Shown here: one piece after another, positions 1-7,850 of the stretch | How the letters are laid out: the number at the start of each line of letters is the position of its first letter | How positions within the stretch are numbered: position 1 is the stretch's first letter | DNA from: Clostridium sp. 1001271st1 H5 | GTDB taxonomy: Bacteria > Bacillota > Clostridia > Lachnospirales > Lachnospiraceae | Length of the DNA stretch: 64,000 bases | Direction: 5' to 3' | Assembly: GCF_005845215.1 (NCBI RefSeq) | Contig: NZ_SPHO01000016.1 | Span: 79,259-143,258, forward strand | The notes under the pieces: model-generated | Database searches by the model: none | Seen by the model: the letters and a program-made list of their open reading frames with translations, nothing else | What the model was told of the DNA's origin: nothing | Made by a program: the position numbers and the translations under genes

Positions 1-182
1 TTGTTATACTCATGGTAGCTGGTCATGGGAGTCTTTATATCAAAATGATTCAGAAGCTTGATGCTGTGGCGTGTGTCCTCCGCAGCAATCAAATCCGCTT
101 CCTTTAATGTCTTAAGTACCCTGAAGGTAATGTCCTCCAGATTGCCGATTGGCGTGGCGCAGAGATATAATGTTCCTGCCAT
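1..182 (-). CDS. rsmI: 16S rRNA 2'-O-methyltransferase RsmI, N-terminal part (cut by window edge)
   Basis: Only the first 60 codons are present; the rest lies beyond the left edge. RsmI 2'-O-methylates C1402 of 16S rRNA in the decoding centre. The visible N-terminus begins MAGTLYLCATPIGNLEDIT and contains AAEDTRHSIKLLNHF, the characteristic start of this tetrapyrrole-methylase-fold family. It follows the trmN6-like gene on the same strand by about 75 bp, and the run holB-ricT-trmN6-rsmI matches the conserved order known from Firmicutes. The family call is confident even though the gene is incomplete. Confidence 0.9.
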   Translation of the reverse strand, partial: MAGTLYLCATPIGNLEDITFRVLKTLKEADLIAAEDTRHSIKLLNHFDIKTPMTSYHEYN

Positions 183-257
183 GAGCCTCTCCCTTCTGTC
201 CGCTGAGCCCCGTTTGTCCGTCCATTGGACTCCTGCCCTCGCACATCATATAATCCG

Positions 258-1040
258 TCAATATCCGTAGGTGGTCCGTATCTCCTGGGAATACTCCCCA
301 TTCTGGTCAAAAACAATAACCGGGGCTTCCATCTTAAGGAGAGGTCCCCCTCCCCTCACGGCCTCTATGAGCACCATGTTGGCCTCCCTGTCCCCATAGG
401 GGTGGACCATCTTCATGCGCTTTGGCTCCAGTCCATGATGTTTCATGGTGGTAATGATTTCAATCAGGCGCCTGGGCCTGTGGACCATGTAGAAACGTCC
501 TCCGGGCCTCAAAACCCGGGTTCCCTCCCTCACCACATCCTCCAGCGTGCATTTTACCTCATGGCGGGCAATGGCCTTGGCATCCTCCGGATTCTTAAGT
601 CCATGGGATTCATTCATATAAGGGGGATTGGTGGTTACCACATCAAAAGAAGCCAGTGCAAATAAACTGCTGGCCTCCGCTATATCGCCGGTGACGATGT
701 CCACCTTGTCCTCCAGATGATTATATGTCACGCTCCGCCTGGCCATATCCGCCGACTCTTCCTGTATCTCCAGGCCGGTAAAATGCCTTCCCTCTGTTTT
801 GGCGGTCAGAAGAATGGGGATAATGCCTGTACCTGTCCCCAGGTCCAGCACCCTCTCCCCCTTTTTCACCACGGCAAAGCCGGACAGAAGGACAGCGTCC
901 ATGCCGAAGCAGAACGCGCCCTTCCTCTGGATGATTCCATAATGATTGCGCTGCAAATCGTCTATCCGCTCGTCGTCCCGCACCATAATGGTCCCTTCCT
1001 GACGCCAGGTATGTTTCACGGTAACTGTATCAGTTGTCAT
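258..1040 (-). CDS. trmN6: tRNA1(Val) (adenine-N6)-methyltransferase-like protein
   Basis: A 260-residue class I SAM-dependent methyltransferase. Motif I (LDLGTGTG) is near residues 66-73 and the N6-adenine signature NPPY is at 138-141; together they place it in the TrmN6/YfiC family, which methylates A37 of tRNA-Val in E. coli. I chose the ATG at 1040 (MTTDTV) over the longer frame from 1070 because it limits the overlap with ricT to about 11 bp; a later ATG (MVRDDER) is also possible. It sits between ricT and rsmI, as in many Firmicutes. Substrate specificity is inferred from the family; some members act on other RNAs. Confidence 0.85.
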   Translation of the reverse strand: MTTDTVTVKHTWRQEGTIMVRDDERIDDLQRNHYGIIQRKGAFCFGMDAVLLSGFAVVKKGERVLDLGTGTGIIPILLTAKTEGRHFTGLEIQEESADMARRSVTYNHLEDKVDIVTGDIAEASSLFALASFDVVTTNPPYMNESHGLKNPEDAKAIARHEVKCTLEDVVREGTRVLRPGGRFYMVHRPRRLIEIITTMKHHGLEPKRMKMVHPYGDREANMVLIEAVRGGGPLLKMEAPVIVFDQNGEYSQEIRTTYGY

Positions 1041-1959
1041 CCAGCTTCGACTTTCCTTCCTTCTTTTCAAGGGCCTCCAGCTGTTTCAGCTCTGCATCCG
1101 GCGTGTCGCCTCCGTGCTTTTCCCCGCCTTTGCCCTTTTTCTTCCTGGGCTTGAATTTAAGCTGGTCTACCTTGTATTCCCTGATTTCCTTTTCATCGCG
1201 CTCCACGGTCACAATGACCTTTACCTGCTGGCGCAGCACGTTGACACTGTGCACCTCGCCCTTTAGCCCGTCATTGGTGGTCACGTAATCCCCCGGATTG
1301 GGCAGCTTGCTGTTTAATACCTCATATGTTTCCTCTTCATTCTTAAGGCAGCACATAAGGCGTCCGCACACCCCCGATATCTTGGTGGGGTTTAAGGACA
1401 GGTTCTGTTCCTTGGCCATCTTGATGGACACAGGGATGAATTCGGACAGATAGGAGTGGCAGCACAGCGCTCTTCCGCAGATGCCGATACCTCCCATGAT
1501 TTTTGTCTCGTCCCTGACCCCCACCTGGCGCAGTTCAATCCTGGTCTTAAACACACTGGCCAAGTCCTTCACCAGCTCCCTGAAATCGATTCTTCCGTCG
1601 GCCGTAAAGTAAAACAGGACCTTATTGTTGTCAAATGTATATTCGGCGTCAATAAGCTTCATCTCCAGGTGATGCTTTCTGATTTTTTCCTGGCAGATTT
1701 TGAAGGCATCCCTCTCCTTCTGCTTATTTCTGGCTTCTGCAGCCTCATCTTCATCCGTTGCCATGCGGATGACTGATTTTAAGGGCGGAACCACCTTGGA
1801 TTCATCCACTTCCCGGTTTCCCAGAACCACATACCCGTATTCAATGCCCCTGGCCGTCTCCACGATAACGTGGTCGCCTGTCTTAATCTGGCGGCCTGCA
1901 GGGTCGAAATAATATATCTTTCCTGCGGTGCGAAAGCGCACCCCGATTACTGTAATCAT
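1030..1959 (-). CDS. ricT: PSP1-domain protein RicT (YaaT)
   Basis: A 309-residue PSP1 C-terminal-domain protein. The family hallmark is a set of conserved cysteines, seen here as CGRALCC (Cys 161, 166, 167) and CGRLMCC (Cys 198, 203, 204). In Bacillus subtilis the orthologue YaaT/RicT is part of the Y-complex, which carries Fe-S clusters and directs RNase Y mRNA processing. The C-terminal 40 residues are charged and low-complexity (KKKGKGGEKHGG). The gene lies 33 bp after holB on the same strand, the standard neighbour. RicA and RicF partners are not visible in the window. Confidence 0.9.
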   Translation of the reverse strand: MITVIGVRFRTAGKIYYFDPAGRQIKTGDHVIVETARGIEYGYVVLGNREVDESKVVPPLKSVIRMATDEDEAAEARNKQKERDAFKICQEKIRKHHLEMKLIDAEYTFDNNKVLFYFTADGRIDFRELVKDLASVFKTRIELRQVGVRDETKIMGGIGICGRALCCHSYLSEFIPVSIKMAKEQNLSLNPTKISGVCGRLMCCLKNEEETYEVLNSKLPNPGDYVTTNDGLKGEVHSVNVLRQQVKVIVTVERDEKEIREYKVDQLKFKPRKKKGKGGEKHGGDTPDAELKQLEALEKKEGKSKLDDN

Positions 1960-1992
1960 TTTATGTTCTCCTTCTCTTGCAGCCCCGGCACG

Positions 1993-2982
1993 TTAATTCT
2001 CCTTCATGGTGAGAAGCATCAGCTCCATGACCAGTTCGGTGTTCACGTTGGCGTCCAGCCTGATTCTGGCCTTGTCAATGGCCTCCAGAATCCGTTCCAG
2101 ACCGTCATACCCGCTTGTGGTGCTGACACTCTTGACAGTAGAGAATTCGTCCTTGAATATCAGCAGGTTAATATCCTTTGTGGTCTTATACATCAGGATA
2201 TCCCGGTACCACATCTGCATAAAGTCCAGGCATTCCCGGATATCCAGATTCTCCTCCTTAACCTTGCGGATGTAGTCTAAGAGTTCAGATATATCCGTAT
2301 CCTTGATGTGTTTCAGAAGGCGGAGCATCTCTTTATACATAATCCCAAACTCCTCTGACTGGGCCAGATGAATGGCTTTCCCCAGGTTTCCCCTGGCAAA
2401 GGCCGCATAGATATCGGCCTGGCTCTCATCCTCCCCCAGCGACTGGACCAGATATTCCTTTACCACTGTATCCTTTAAGGGTTTCAGCTTAAGCTGCACA
2501 CACCTTGACAGGATAGTGGGCAGGAACGAGTCCTGGTTGGTGGTCAGAAGCAGGATAACTGCATAGGCAGGCGGCTCCTCTATGGTCTTCAGGAGGGCGT
2601 TCTGCGCCTGTACCGTCATCTTTTCCGCTTCATCCACTATATATATCTTATAATAACTGCTGTAGGGACGTACCTGTATGGTATCGTTAAGCTGTTCCCT
2701 TATATCATCCACGCCAATGCTGGCGGGCTTCTCATGTGTCACGTAAATCAGGTCCGGATGGTTCCCGGAAAGTACCTGCTTGCAGGCATGGCACTGCATA
2801 CAGGGCTCTGCCATTCCCTTCTCGCACAACAGGCTGAGGGCAAATGCATTGGCCAGGGATTTCCTTCCCATTCCGGCCTCGCCGCTCAGTATATAAGCAT
2901 GGGAAACCTTCCCTGTCTCCACTGCGTTGCGGAAATGTTCCTTTATCTGTTCATGTCCTAATATATCGTTAAATCCCAACAT
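1993..2982 (-). CDS. holB: DNA polymerase III delta' subunit
   Basis: A 329-residue clamp-loader subunit. The N-terminal AAA+ module has a degenerate Walker A (GEAGMGRKS, residues 34-42, Arg in place of the ATP-binding Lys), as expected for delta', which usually does not hydrolyse ATP. A zinc module follows (CMQCHAC, 61-67) and an SRC motif (LSRC) lies near residue 160. It begins the block holB-ricT-trmN6-rsmI. The classical upstream neighbour, a nucleotide kinase gene, is not here but about 37 kb away in the same orientation (40.3 kb), suggesting a large insertion upstream of holB. Confidence 0.93.
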   Translation of the reverse strand: MLGFNDILGHEQIKEHFRNAVETGKVSHAYILSGEAGMGRKSLANAFALSLLCEKGMAEPCMQCHACKQVLSGNHPDLIYVTHEKPASIGVDDIREQLNDTIQVRPYSSYYKIYIVDEAEKMTVQAQNALLKTIEEPPAYAVILLLTTNQDSFLPTILSRCVQLKLKPLKDTVVKEYLVQSLGEDESQADIYAAFARGNLGKAIHLAQSEEFGIMYKEMLRLLKHIKDTDISELLDYIRKVKEENLDIRECLDFMQMWYRDILMYKTTKDINLLIFKDEFSTVKSVSTTSGYDGLERILEAIDKARIRLDANVNTELVMELMLLTMKEN

Positions 2983-3010
2983 AGTGATTGGCTCCCCCTT
3001 GTGCTGCCGG

Positions 3011-3029
3011 CCTGGTTTTCAAAACCAGG
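3011..3029. repeat. 19-bp palindrome in the holB leader
   Basis: CCTGGTTTTcAAAACCAGG is a perfect inverted repeat with a one-base centre, 29 bp upstream of the holB start. It could fold in the holB leader RNA or serve as an operator. There is no T-tract, so it is not a simple terminator. The rest of 3030-3153 is AT-rich with no gene; a TATACT hexamer on the minus strand may be the holB -10 element. Confidence 0.4.
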
Positions 3030-3153
3030 AAAATGCCTGAAACCGGTCTGTCCGGACCTCTGCCCTGATGGGGACAAACGTCCTCAATAAGTATAGCATA
3101 AGAATTTTTCAATGTATAGTACTACATTTTTCCCTGTTTTCCCTATTTATAAC

Positions 3154-3915
3154 CTATCTGCATCTATCCTGATACTCCGACGGGGACACCCCCAGAATCT
3201 TCTTAAACTGGGCGCTGAAATAAGCTGTATCCGAATATCCCACCTGGTCCGCCACCTCGTACACCTTCACCCGGCAGTCCTTCAACAGGTTCATGGCCAC
3301 CTGCATCCGGTAATAGGCCAGGTAGTTGGTAAAGGTATAATCGGTTTCCTTCTTAAAGACCCGGCTCAGATAGCCTTCGCTGATTTCCAGGAAGGAGGCC
3401 ACGGTGCTGATAGTAATATCCTCCCGGTAATGCTCCCTGATATACTGGGTGGCTGCCTCCACGTACTTATTCTTGGTTTTCCGGTCCGAATGGAACCGGA
3501 GGACCGGGGCGGCATCTGTTTCCTCCTCCCTGGCCGGACGCTCTTCCATCTGCTCCCTGATGTGTTCCACTGCATGTTCCAAATCTCCGTCCCTCAAAGG
3601 CTTCAGCAGATAATCGCTGACGCCCAGCCGCAGGGCGCTCTGGGCGTACTTAAAATCCCCGTAGGCCGTCAATATGATAAATTTGGCGCGGCAGCCCTGC
3701 TTACGCAGTTTTGTTATCATCTCCACGCCGTCCATCCTGGGCATCTTTACATCCGTCACAATAATATCCGGTGAAAGGCGCACTGCCAGCTCCGCCCCTT
3801 CTTCCCCGTTGGCAGCCTCCCCTGCAATGACGCAGTCCAGGGCCGCCCAGTCAATGGTCAGGATGATTCCCCTCCTTACCATTGTCTCGTCTTCCACCAC
3901 AATGACCTTATACAT
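3154..3915 (-). CDS. YesN-type response regulator (HptR-like, AraC output domain)
   Basis: 253 residues: an N-terminal CheY-like receiver (acidic pocket EDE near 8-10, phospho-acceptor Asp55 in VTDVKMPRMDG, signalling Lys in the DFKYAQ segment) and a C-terminal AraC/XylS double helix-turn-helix (about 155-253, ending YFSAQFKKILGVSPSEYQ). I use the ATG at 3915 (MYKVIVVED), which overlaps the kinase end by 8 bp and is translationally coupled. It is the last gene of an SBP-kinase-regulator unit with the architecture of HptARS, the staphylococcal hexose-phosphate sensor. A plausible target is the ABC operon at 18-22 kb, whose promoter carries two 11-bp direct repeats; this is inference. Confidence 0.88.
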   Translation of the reverse strand: MYKVIVVEDETMVRRGIILTIDWAALDCVIAGEAANGEEGAELAVRLSPDIIVTDVKMPRMDGVEMITKLRKQGCRAKFIILTAYGDFKYAQSALRLGVSDYLLKPLRDGDLEHAVEHIREQMEERPAREEETDAAPVLRFHSDRKTKNKYVEAATQYIREHYREDITISTVASFLEISEGYLSRVFKKETDYTFTNYLAYYRMQVAMNLLKDCRVKVYEVADQVGYSDTAYFSAQFKKILGVSPSEYQDRCR

Positions 3916-5626
3916 CCGGCACCTCCTTCTGAACCGGCAGCCTGAGTGTAATGGTGGTCCCATCCTCCGTAACAGCCGCCCTCATACCGTATTCCTGTCC
4001 GTAATATATTTTCAATATGTTGATGACATTGTACAAGCCCAGATGGCCGTCCCGCTTAGCCGGGGAATCGCTGTTAATCCAGTCCACCATGTCCTGTCCC
4101 ATGCCGCATCCGTCGTCTGTCACCGATATGTTCAGTATCCCTTCCTTCTGGAAGGCATAGATACAGATATAGCCGTGCTCGCATCCGTCCAGCCCATGGA
4201 TAATGGCATTTTCAACCAGGGGCTGCAGAATCATCTTGGGCACCATGCAGTCCTCCAGCTGGTCCGGTATCTCTGTCTCGTACAGAAACCGTCCTGTAAA
4301 ACGTATTTTCTGTATCTCCACATAGCTCTCTATGGTCTCCAGTTCCTCCCTCAGGGTGATGAAGGGCCGGCTGGATATGCTCTTTCTCAGGATAACCGCC
4401 AGGTTTTCCGCCAGCACGGCAATCTCCGGCACCTGGTTGATTCTGGCGCTCCACTTAATGGAATCCAGGGTATTGTACAGAAAATGGGGATTCAGCTGGG
4501 TCTGGTACAGCTTAAGGGTTGTCTTATTTAAGTCCTTCTGCTTCTGCACCGTGTCCTCCAGGTATTTCTGCAGGTCACCGGTCATCTGGTTAAAGCTCTC
4601 TGTCAGCCTGCCTAATTCATCCTGGCGGCTGGTATGGATGCGGATGGATAAATCCCCTTTCTTCACCTTGGCCATGGCTTTGTCCAACAGGCTCACCGGC
4701 TGGCCCATGCTCCGGGACAGCGCGCCTGCTATAATAAGGCAGAGCACCAGCCCCAGACCGGACAAGGCTAAACTCACCGTACCCATGGTGCGCACAGCAG
4801 GAGCGCTGATGGGAGCCGAACAGCGCAGCAGGATGTAAAAGCCCCTGGAAGGCTCCCTGGTCCACAGATATCTGGTGTATACCCCTCTTTTCTCCGTTCC
4901 CCCCTGGCCTGAAATGGTATGTTCGATAATATCATTGATTTCTCTTTCCCCGTACTCAGGCCTGGAACAGTAAAGTGGTTTTTGGTGGGAATCCAGCACC
5001 AGCAGGGTGTCACCGGATGAATAGAAGCCATTCAGCAGGTTATCAAAATTTTCCCTGGTAAAATCCAGCACCACATATCCGGTTCTGGCTCCATGGGCGC
5101 TCTCCAGCGAAAATGCTCCCTGCATCAGGACATCACTGCCAGAAGAGGAAAGGTAGGGGTCAGTCCTGTAATAGGTGATTCCCGGTTTCTCCGACGCTTT
5201 GTTGAGCAGTCCCCAGCTCACAGGCAGACGGCTGCTTTTAGGCGCAGTATCCGTGGTAAAACGCAGTTTTCCGCCTGCATCGTAGATGCTGAACTGGGCA
5301 TGGCTGTAAATCTCCTGGACAGCCTGGTACATGGACAGGTATAAATCCTTCTGGAACTCTATGGTTTTATTGTCAATCATAACCCAGGCAGCAGAACCGT
5401 CCTCAGTCAGTGTTTCACAGGCGTTCTGGCAGTTCTCCAGCAGCTGGGCAAACCGTTCCCTGACTTCCTCCAGCTGCTGGTTTCCGTCCACGGTTATCTG
5501 GCGGTTAATGGAGGCGGTGAACAGGCGCATCATTACAACGCTTGAAAATGTAAGGGGAACCAGGGCTACCAGGAGGCAGCCCAGGAATACCCTGGCCTTA
5601 AAAGAGAGTCTCCGATACCATCTCAT
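3908..5626 (-). CDS. YesM/HptS-type sensor histidine kinase
   Basis: A 572-residue membrane kinase: TM1 about residues 12-34, a large extracytoplasmic sensing region, TM2 about 281-303, HAMP about 304-356, then the His_kinase domain with phospho-acceptor His381 in QLNPHFLYNTLDS and a HATPase domain (NAIIHGL near 474, DDGCGMG further on). This LytS/YesM class pairs with AraC-type regulators such as the one immediately downstream. The start codon overlaps the stop of the upstream solute-binding protein gene by four bases (ATGA), so the three proteins are probably made in fixed proportion. The ligand is presumably presented by that binding protein. Confidence 0.9.
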   Translation of the reverse strand: MRWYRRLSFKARVFLGCLLVALVPLTFSSVVMMRLFTASINRQITVDGNQQLEEVRERFAQLLENCQNACETLTEDGSAAWVMIDNKTIEFQKDLYLSMYQAVQEIYSHAQFSIYDAGGKLRFTTDTAPKSSRLPVSWGLLNKASEKPGITYYRTDPYLSSSGSDVLMQGAFSLESAHGARTGYVVLDFTRENFDNLLNGFYSSGDTLLVLDSHQKPLYCSRPEYGEREINDIIEHTISGQGGTEKRGVYTRYLWTREPSRGFYILLRCSAPISAPAVRTMGTVSLALSGLGLVLCLIIAGALSRSMGQPVSLLDKAMAKVKKGDLSIRIHTSRQDELGRLTESFNQMTGDLQKYLEDTVQKQKDLNKTTLKLYQTQLNPHFLYNTLDSIKWSARINQVPEIAVLAENLAVILRKSISSRPFITLREELETIESYVEIQKIRFTGRFLYETEIPDQLEDCMVPKMILQPLVENAIIHGLDGCEHGYICIYAFQKEGILNISVTDDGCGMGQDMVDWINSDSPAKRDGHLGLYNVINILKIYYGQEYGMRAAVTEDGTTITLRLPVQKEVPDV

Positions 5627-6714
5627 TCCACAGGCCTCCCTTCCCTACGGGACAGTATGCCGTTCCACCTGGCCAGTACGTCCTTCTTTTCCCTGGAAAG
5701 CTCCTCCAGGTCCATCTCAATCAGCGGAAGCCTGCCAATGGGCGACAGTCCGGGCAGCGGCGGCACATCGCTTCTCACGGACCTGCGGTTTAAATCCGAT
5801 ACCAGAATCCGCTGGACATCCCTGCTCACCGTAAAATCCAGAAACTGCCTGGCAGCGTCAGGGTTTGTGCATCCCTTTACAATGGCTGTGCCGTCCGGAA
5901 GAGCCGTGGTGCCCTCCTGCGGGTAAATATAGTCTATATCCGCTCCCTCAGACAGCAGGGCCTGGGCGGACTCCTCCATGGTGACCCCAATGGAATACCG
6001 CCCGTCCAGGATACCGGCATTTACCTCCTGCATACTGTTCAGGGTGCCGTATCCCAGGTTTTCCATGAACTGTTCCAGATAATCCCCCTTTTTCTCCCAC
6101 GTATGGACAGCCGTCACAAGGGCGGAGGAATACACATCGGACCTGCGCGGGTCCACAAAGGCAATTCTGCCCTTCCACCTGGGTTCCAGAAGGCTGTTCC
6201 ATCCCACCGGCAGCTCCCGGTACGTAACCACATTTGTATTGTACATGATGACCAGGGGCAGGGCGGAAAAAGAGGTCCAGCGGCTATCCTCACACCGGAA
6301 ATTTTCTGTTATGAATGCTGCTTCCGGGCTTTCATATACCTGCCAATGCTCCTTTGACTGTTCCAGTGTCTCTATGCCAACCCCGAACACCACATCCCAA
6401 TCAGGTCCATCCTCAGCCTCCAGCCAGCCTGTCATTTCCTCGGAGGACCCGCGTTCCACCTTTACCATCAGATTGGTGCGCTCCTCAAACTCCTTGATGA
6501 TGGGCTCATATATCTCTTCCTCCTGGGCTGTATAAAGAACCAGGTCCGGCACAGCAGGCATGGGAGCTGACTCCGGCCCCGGCTGGCATGAGGAAAGAAG
6601 GGCTGTGCAGAAAAGGCACAGGCCCCTTAGCGCCGGATGCATCCTTCCCACGGCAGTTCTTTTCCTGCCTGCAATTGTTTTTTTCCTGCCAGCGGCAGCT
6701 CTGTTCGTATACAT
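5623..6714 (-). CDS. Orphan extracellular solute-binding lipoprotein (HptA/AfuA-like), probable sensor subunit
   Basis: 363 residues; lipobox LLSSC with the acylated Cys at 43 after a basic N-region (an alternative ATG at 6642 gives Cys19; the longer start has GGGGGT six bases upstream). The mature part is a family 6-type binding protein related to the one at 20912-22039: both share the Y-PxxGT-A-PDG-A-VKGC and RxVRSD segments and the PxWKGxIA motif. No permease or ATPase gene accompanies it; instead it overlaps a YesM kinase by four bases. This is the organisation of HptA, the binding protein that senses glucose-6-phosphate for HptRS. A sensing role is inferred; iron binding, the usual automatic label, is less likely. 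Confidence 0.8.
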   Translation of the reverse strand: MYTNRAAAGRKKTIAGRKRTAVGRMHPALRGLCLFCTALLSSCQPGPESAPMPAVPDLVLYTAQEEEIYEPIIKEFEERTNLMVKVERGSSEEMTGWLEAEDGPDWDVVFGVGIETLEQSKEHWQVYESPEAAFITENFRCEDSRWTSFSALPLVIMYNTNVVTYRELPVGWNSLLEPRWKGRIAFVDPRRSDVYSSALVTAVHTWEKKGDYLEQFMENLGYGTLNSMQEVNAGILDGRYSIGVTMEESAQALLSEGADIDYIYPQEGTTALPDGTAIVKGCTNPDAARQFLDFTVSRDVQRILVSDLNRRSVRSDVPPLPGLSPIGRLPLIEMDLEELSREKKDVLARWNGILSRREGRPVE

Positions 6715-6804
6715 GGCGGCACCCCCGTGTCCTATACTACCGGTAGAATCAGTCCTGTTTGCTACATTATATCAAAGAAAAACATATTTTTCCATTGCGG
6801 AAGC

Positions 6805-6864
6805 CCTTGAAATCATTCCCTTAAAATCATTCCCTTTGAAATCGTTCCCCTTGAAATCGTTCCT
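6805..6864. repeat. Four 15-bp tandem repeats
   Basis: Four consecutive copies of a 15-bp unit, consensus CCTTGAAATCRTTCC, lie between the divergent binding-protein gene (minus) and the PP2C-like gene (plus). Copies differ by one to three bases (AAAATC in the second, ATCGTT in the third and fourth). The array ends about 60 bp before the PP2C-like ATG. It could be an operator array or a slipped-strand repeat; it is outside any likely coding frame. Confidence 0.75.
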
Positions 6865-6923
6865 TCCCCATGTTACCCTTAAGGCAGAACGCAAAGAGTA
6901 TCGTCAAAGGGGAGGCAGACAAT

Positions 6924-7778
6924 ATGAACGTGCAGATGATAGAACAATTTATCTGTTCCAAATATACGGACCAGCAAAAATGCGAGGATGGTCTTTTTAT
7001 CAGTGATGACTTCATTGCCGTCATAGACGGTGTCACCAGCAAGGGGGCGCTGACATGGCCGGTACAGACAGAAGGCGCGGCCGGTACCCTTCCTTCCATG
7101 ACCAGCGGCCGCTATGCCAGGGAGGTACTGGAAAAGGCCCTTAAAGCCATGAAGCCCAGCATTGATGCCGCCTCTGCCATAGAATATTTAAACCAGGCTC
7201 TGGCAGCAGCCGGCACCAGCCGCCGGGATTATCTGAGGGACCATCCTGAGGAACGGCTCCAGGCAGTGGTCATCCTGTACAGCTGTCACAACAGGGAGGT
7301 ATGGGCCTTCGGAGACTGTCAGTGTATGATTGGGAATACGCTTCATACCCACAGCAAGGAAATTGACAGTCTTATGACAGAAATCCGCTGTCTCTATGAC
7401 CAGGCAGAACTGATTTTAGGTGGGTCCGAGAATGAATTGGCAGAGCATGACCCTGGCCGGGTCTGCATCCTTCCTCTGCTGCGCCGCCAGTTTCTGCTGG
7501 CCAACCAGGACTGCCCCTATGGTTATGATGTGCTTGATGGTTTTTCCATTCATGCCCACCATGTATCCATTTATCCTGTCCTGCCCCAAACCCAGGTCGT
7601 CCTGGCCAGCGACGGCTACCCTGCATTAAAAGGCACTCTGGCTGAAAGCGAGGAGGCGCTTAGGGCGCTTCTGCAAAAAGACCCCCAGTGCCTCCGGGAA
7701 AACAGGGGCACAAAAGGGCTGGTAAAAGGCAACCAAAGCTTTGACGACCGGACCTATGTGCGGTTTATGGTTTTATAA
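6924..7778 (+). CDS. PP2C-like protein (putative Ser/Thr phosphatase fold)
   Basis: 284 residues from the ATG at 6924, preceded by GGGGAGG. The PP2C metal-site pattern is recognisable: DDFIAVIDGVTS near the N-terminus, WAFGDCQ in the middle, LASDGYP and finally FDDRTY close to the C-terminus. These correspond to the DG, GDS, SDG and DD(N/T) motifs of the family. No membrane segment or partner domain is seen. It is a stand-alone gene divergent from the SBP-kinase operon and ends at a hairpin terminator. Small stand-alone PP2C-like proteins of this kind are poorly characterised; the substrate cannot be told from sequence. Confidence 0.7.
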   Translation: MNVQMIEQFICSKYTDQQKCEDGLFISDDFIAVIDGVTSKGALTWPVQTEGAAGTLPSMTSGRYAREVLEKALKAMKPSIDAASAIEYLNQALAAAGTSRRDYLRDHPEERLQAVVILYSCHNREVWAFGDCQCMIGNTLHTHSKEIDSLMTEIRCLYDQAELILGGSENELAEHDPGRVCILPLLRRQFLLANQDCPYGYDVLDGFSIHAHHVSIYPVLPQTQVVLASDGYPALKGTLAESEEALRALLQKDPQCLRENRGTKGLVKGNQSFDDRTYVRFMVL

Positions 7779-7791
7779 TCGGGAGCTGATA

Positions 7792-7829
7792 TGCGGTAAG
7801 AGCGCCCCCTGTATAAACAGAGGGCGCTC
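7792..7829 (+). terminator. Terminator hairpin, copy 1 of a 30-bp direct repeat
   Basis: The stem GAGCGCCCCCTGT / ACAGAGGGCGCTC with ATAA loop follows the PP2C-like gene by about 20 bp. Bases 7798-7827 are identical to 9461-9490 (30 bp). The left flank TGCGGTAAG (7792-7800) is the exact complement of CTTACCGCA found to the right of copy 2 (9492-9500). Joining the left half of copy 1 to the right half of copy 2 therefore restores a longer, more perfect hairpin. This implies that the intervening 1.66 kb was inserted into one ancestral bidirectional terminator. Confidence 0.8.
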
Positions 7830-7850
7830 CTGCCAGTTATCATTTGTACA

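Noticed and set aside
5623..6714. Iron(III) ABC transporter binding protein
   Set aside because: No transporter genes are attached, and it is coupled to a YesM/YesN pair as in HptARS; a sensor role fits better.
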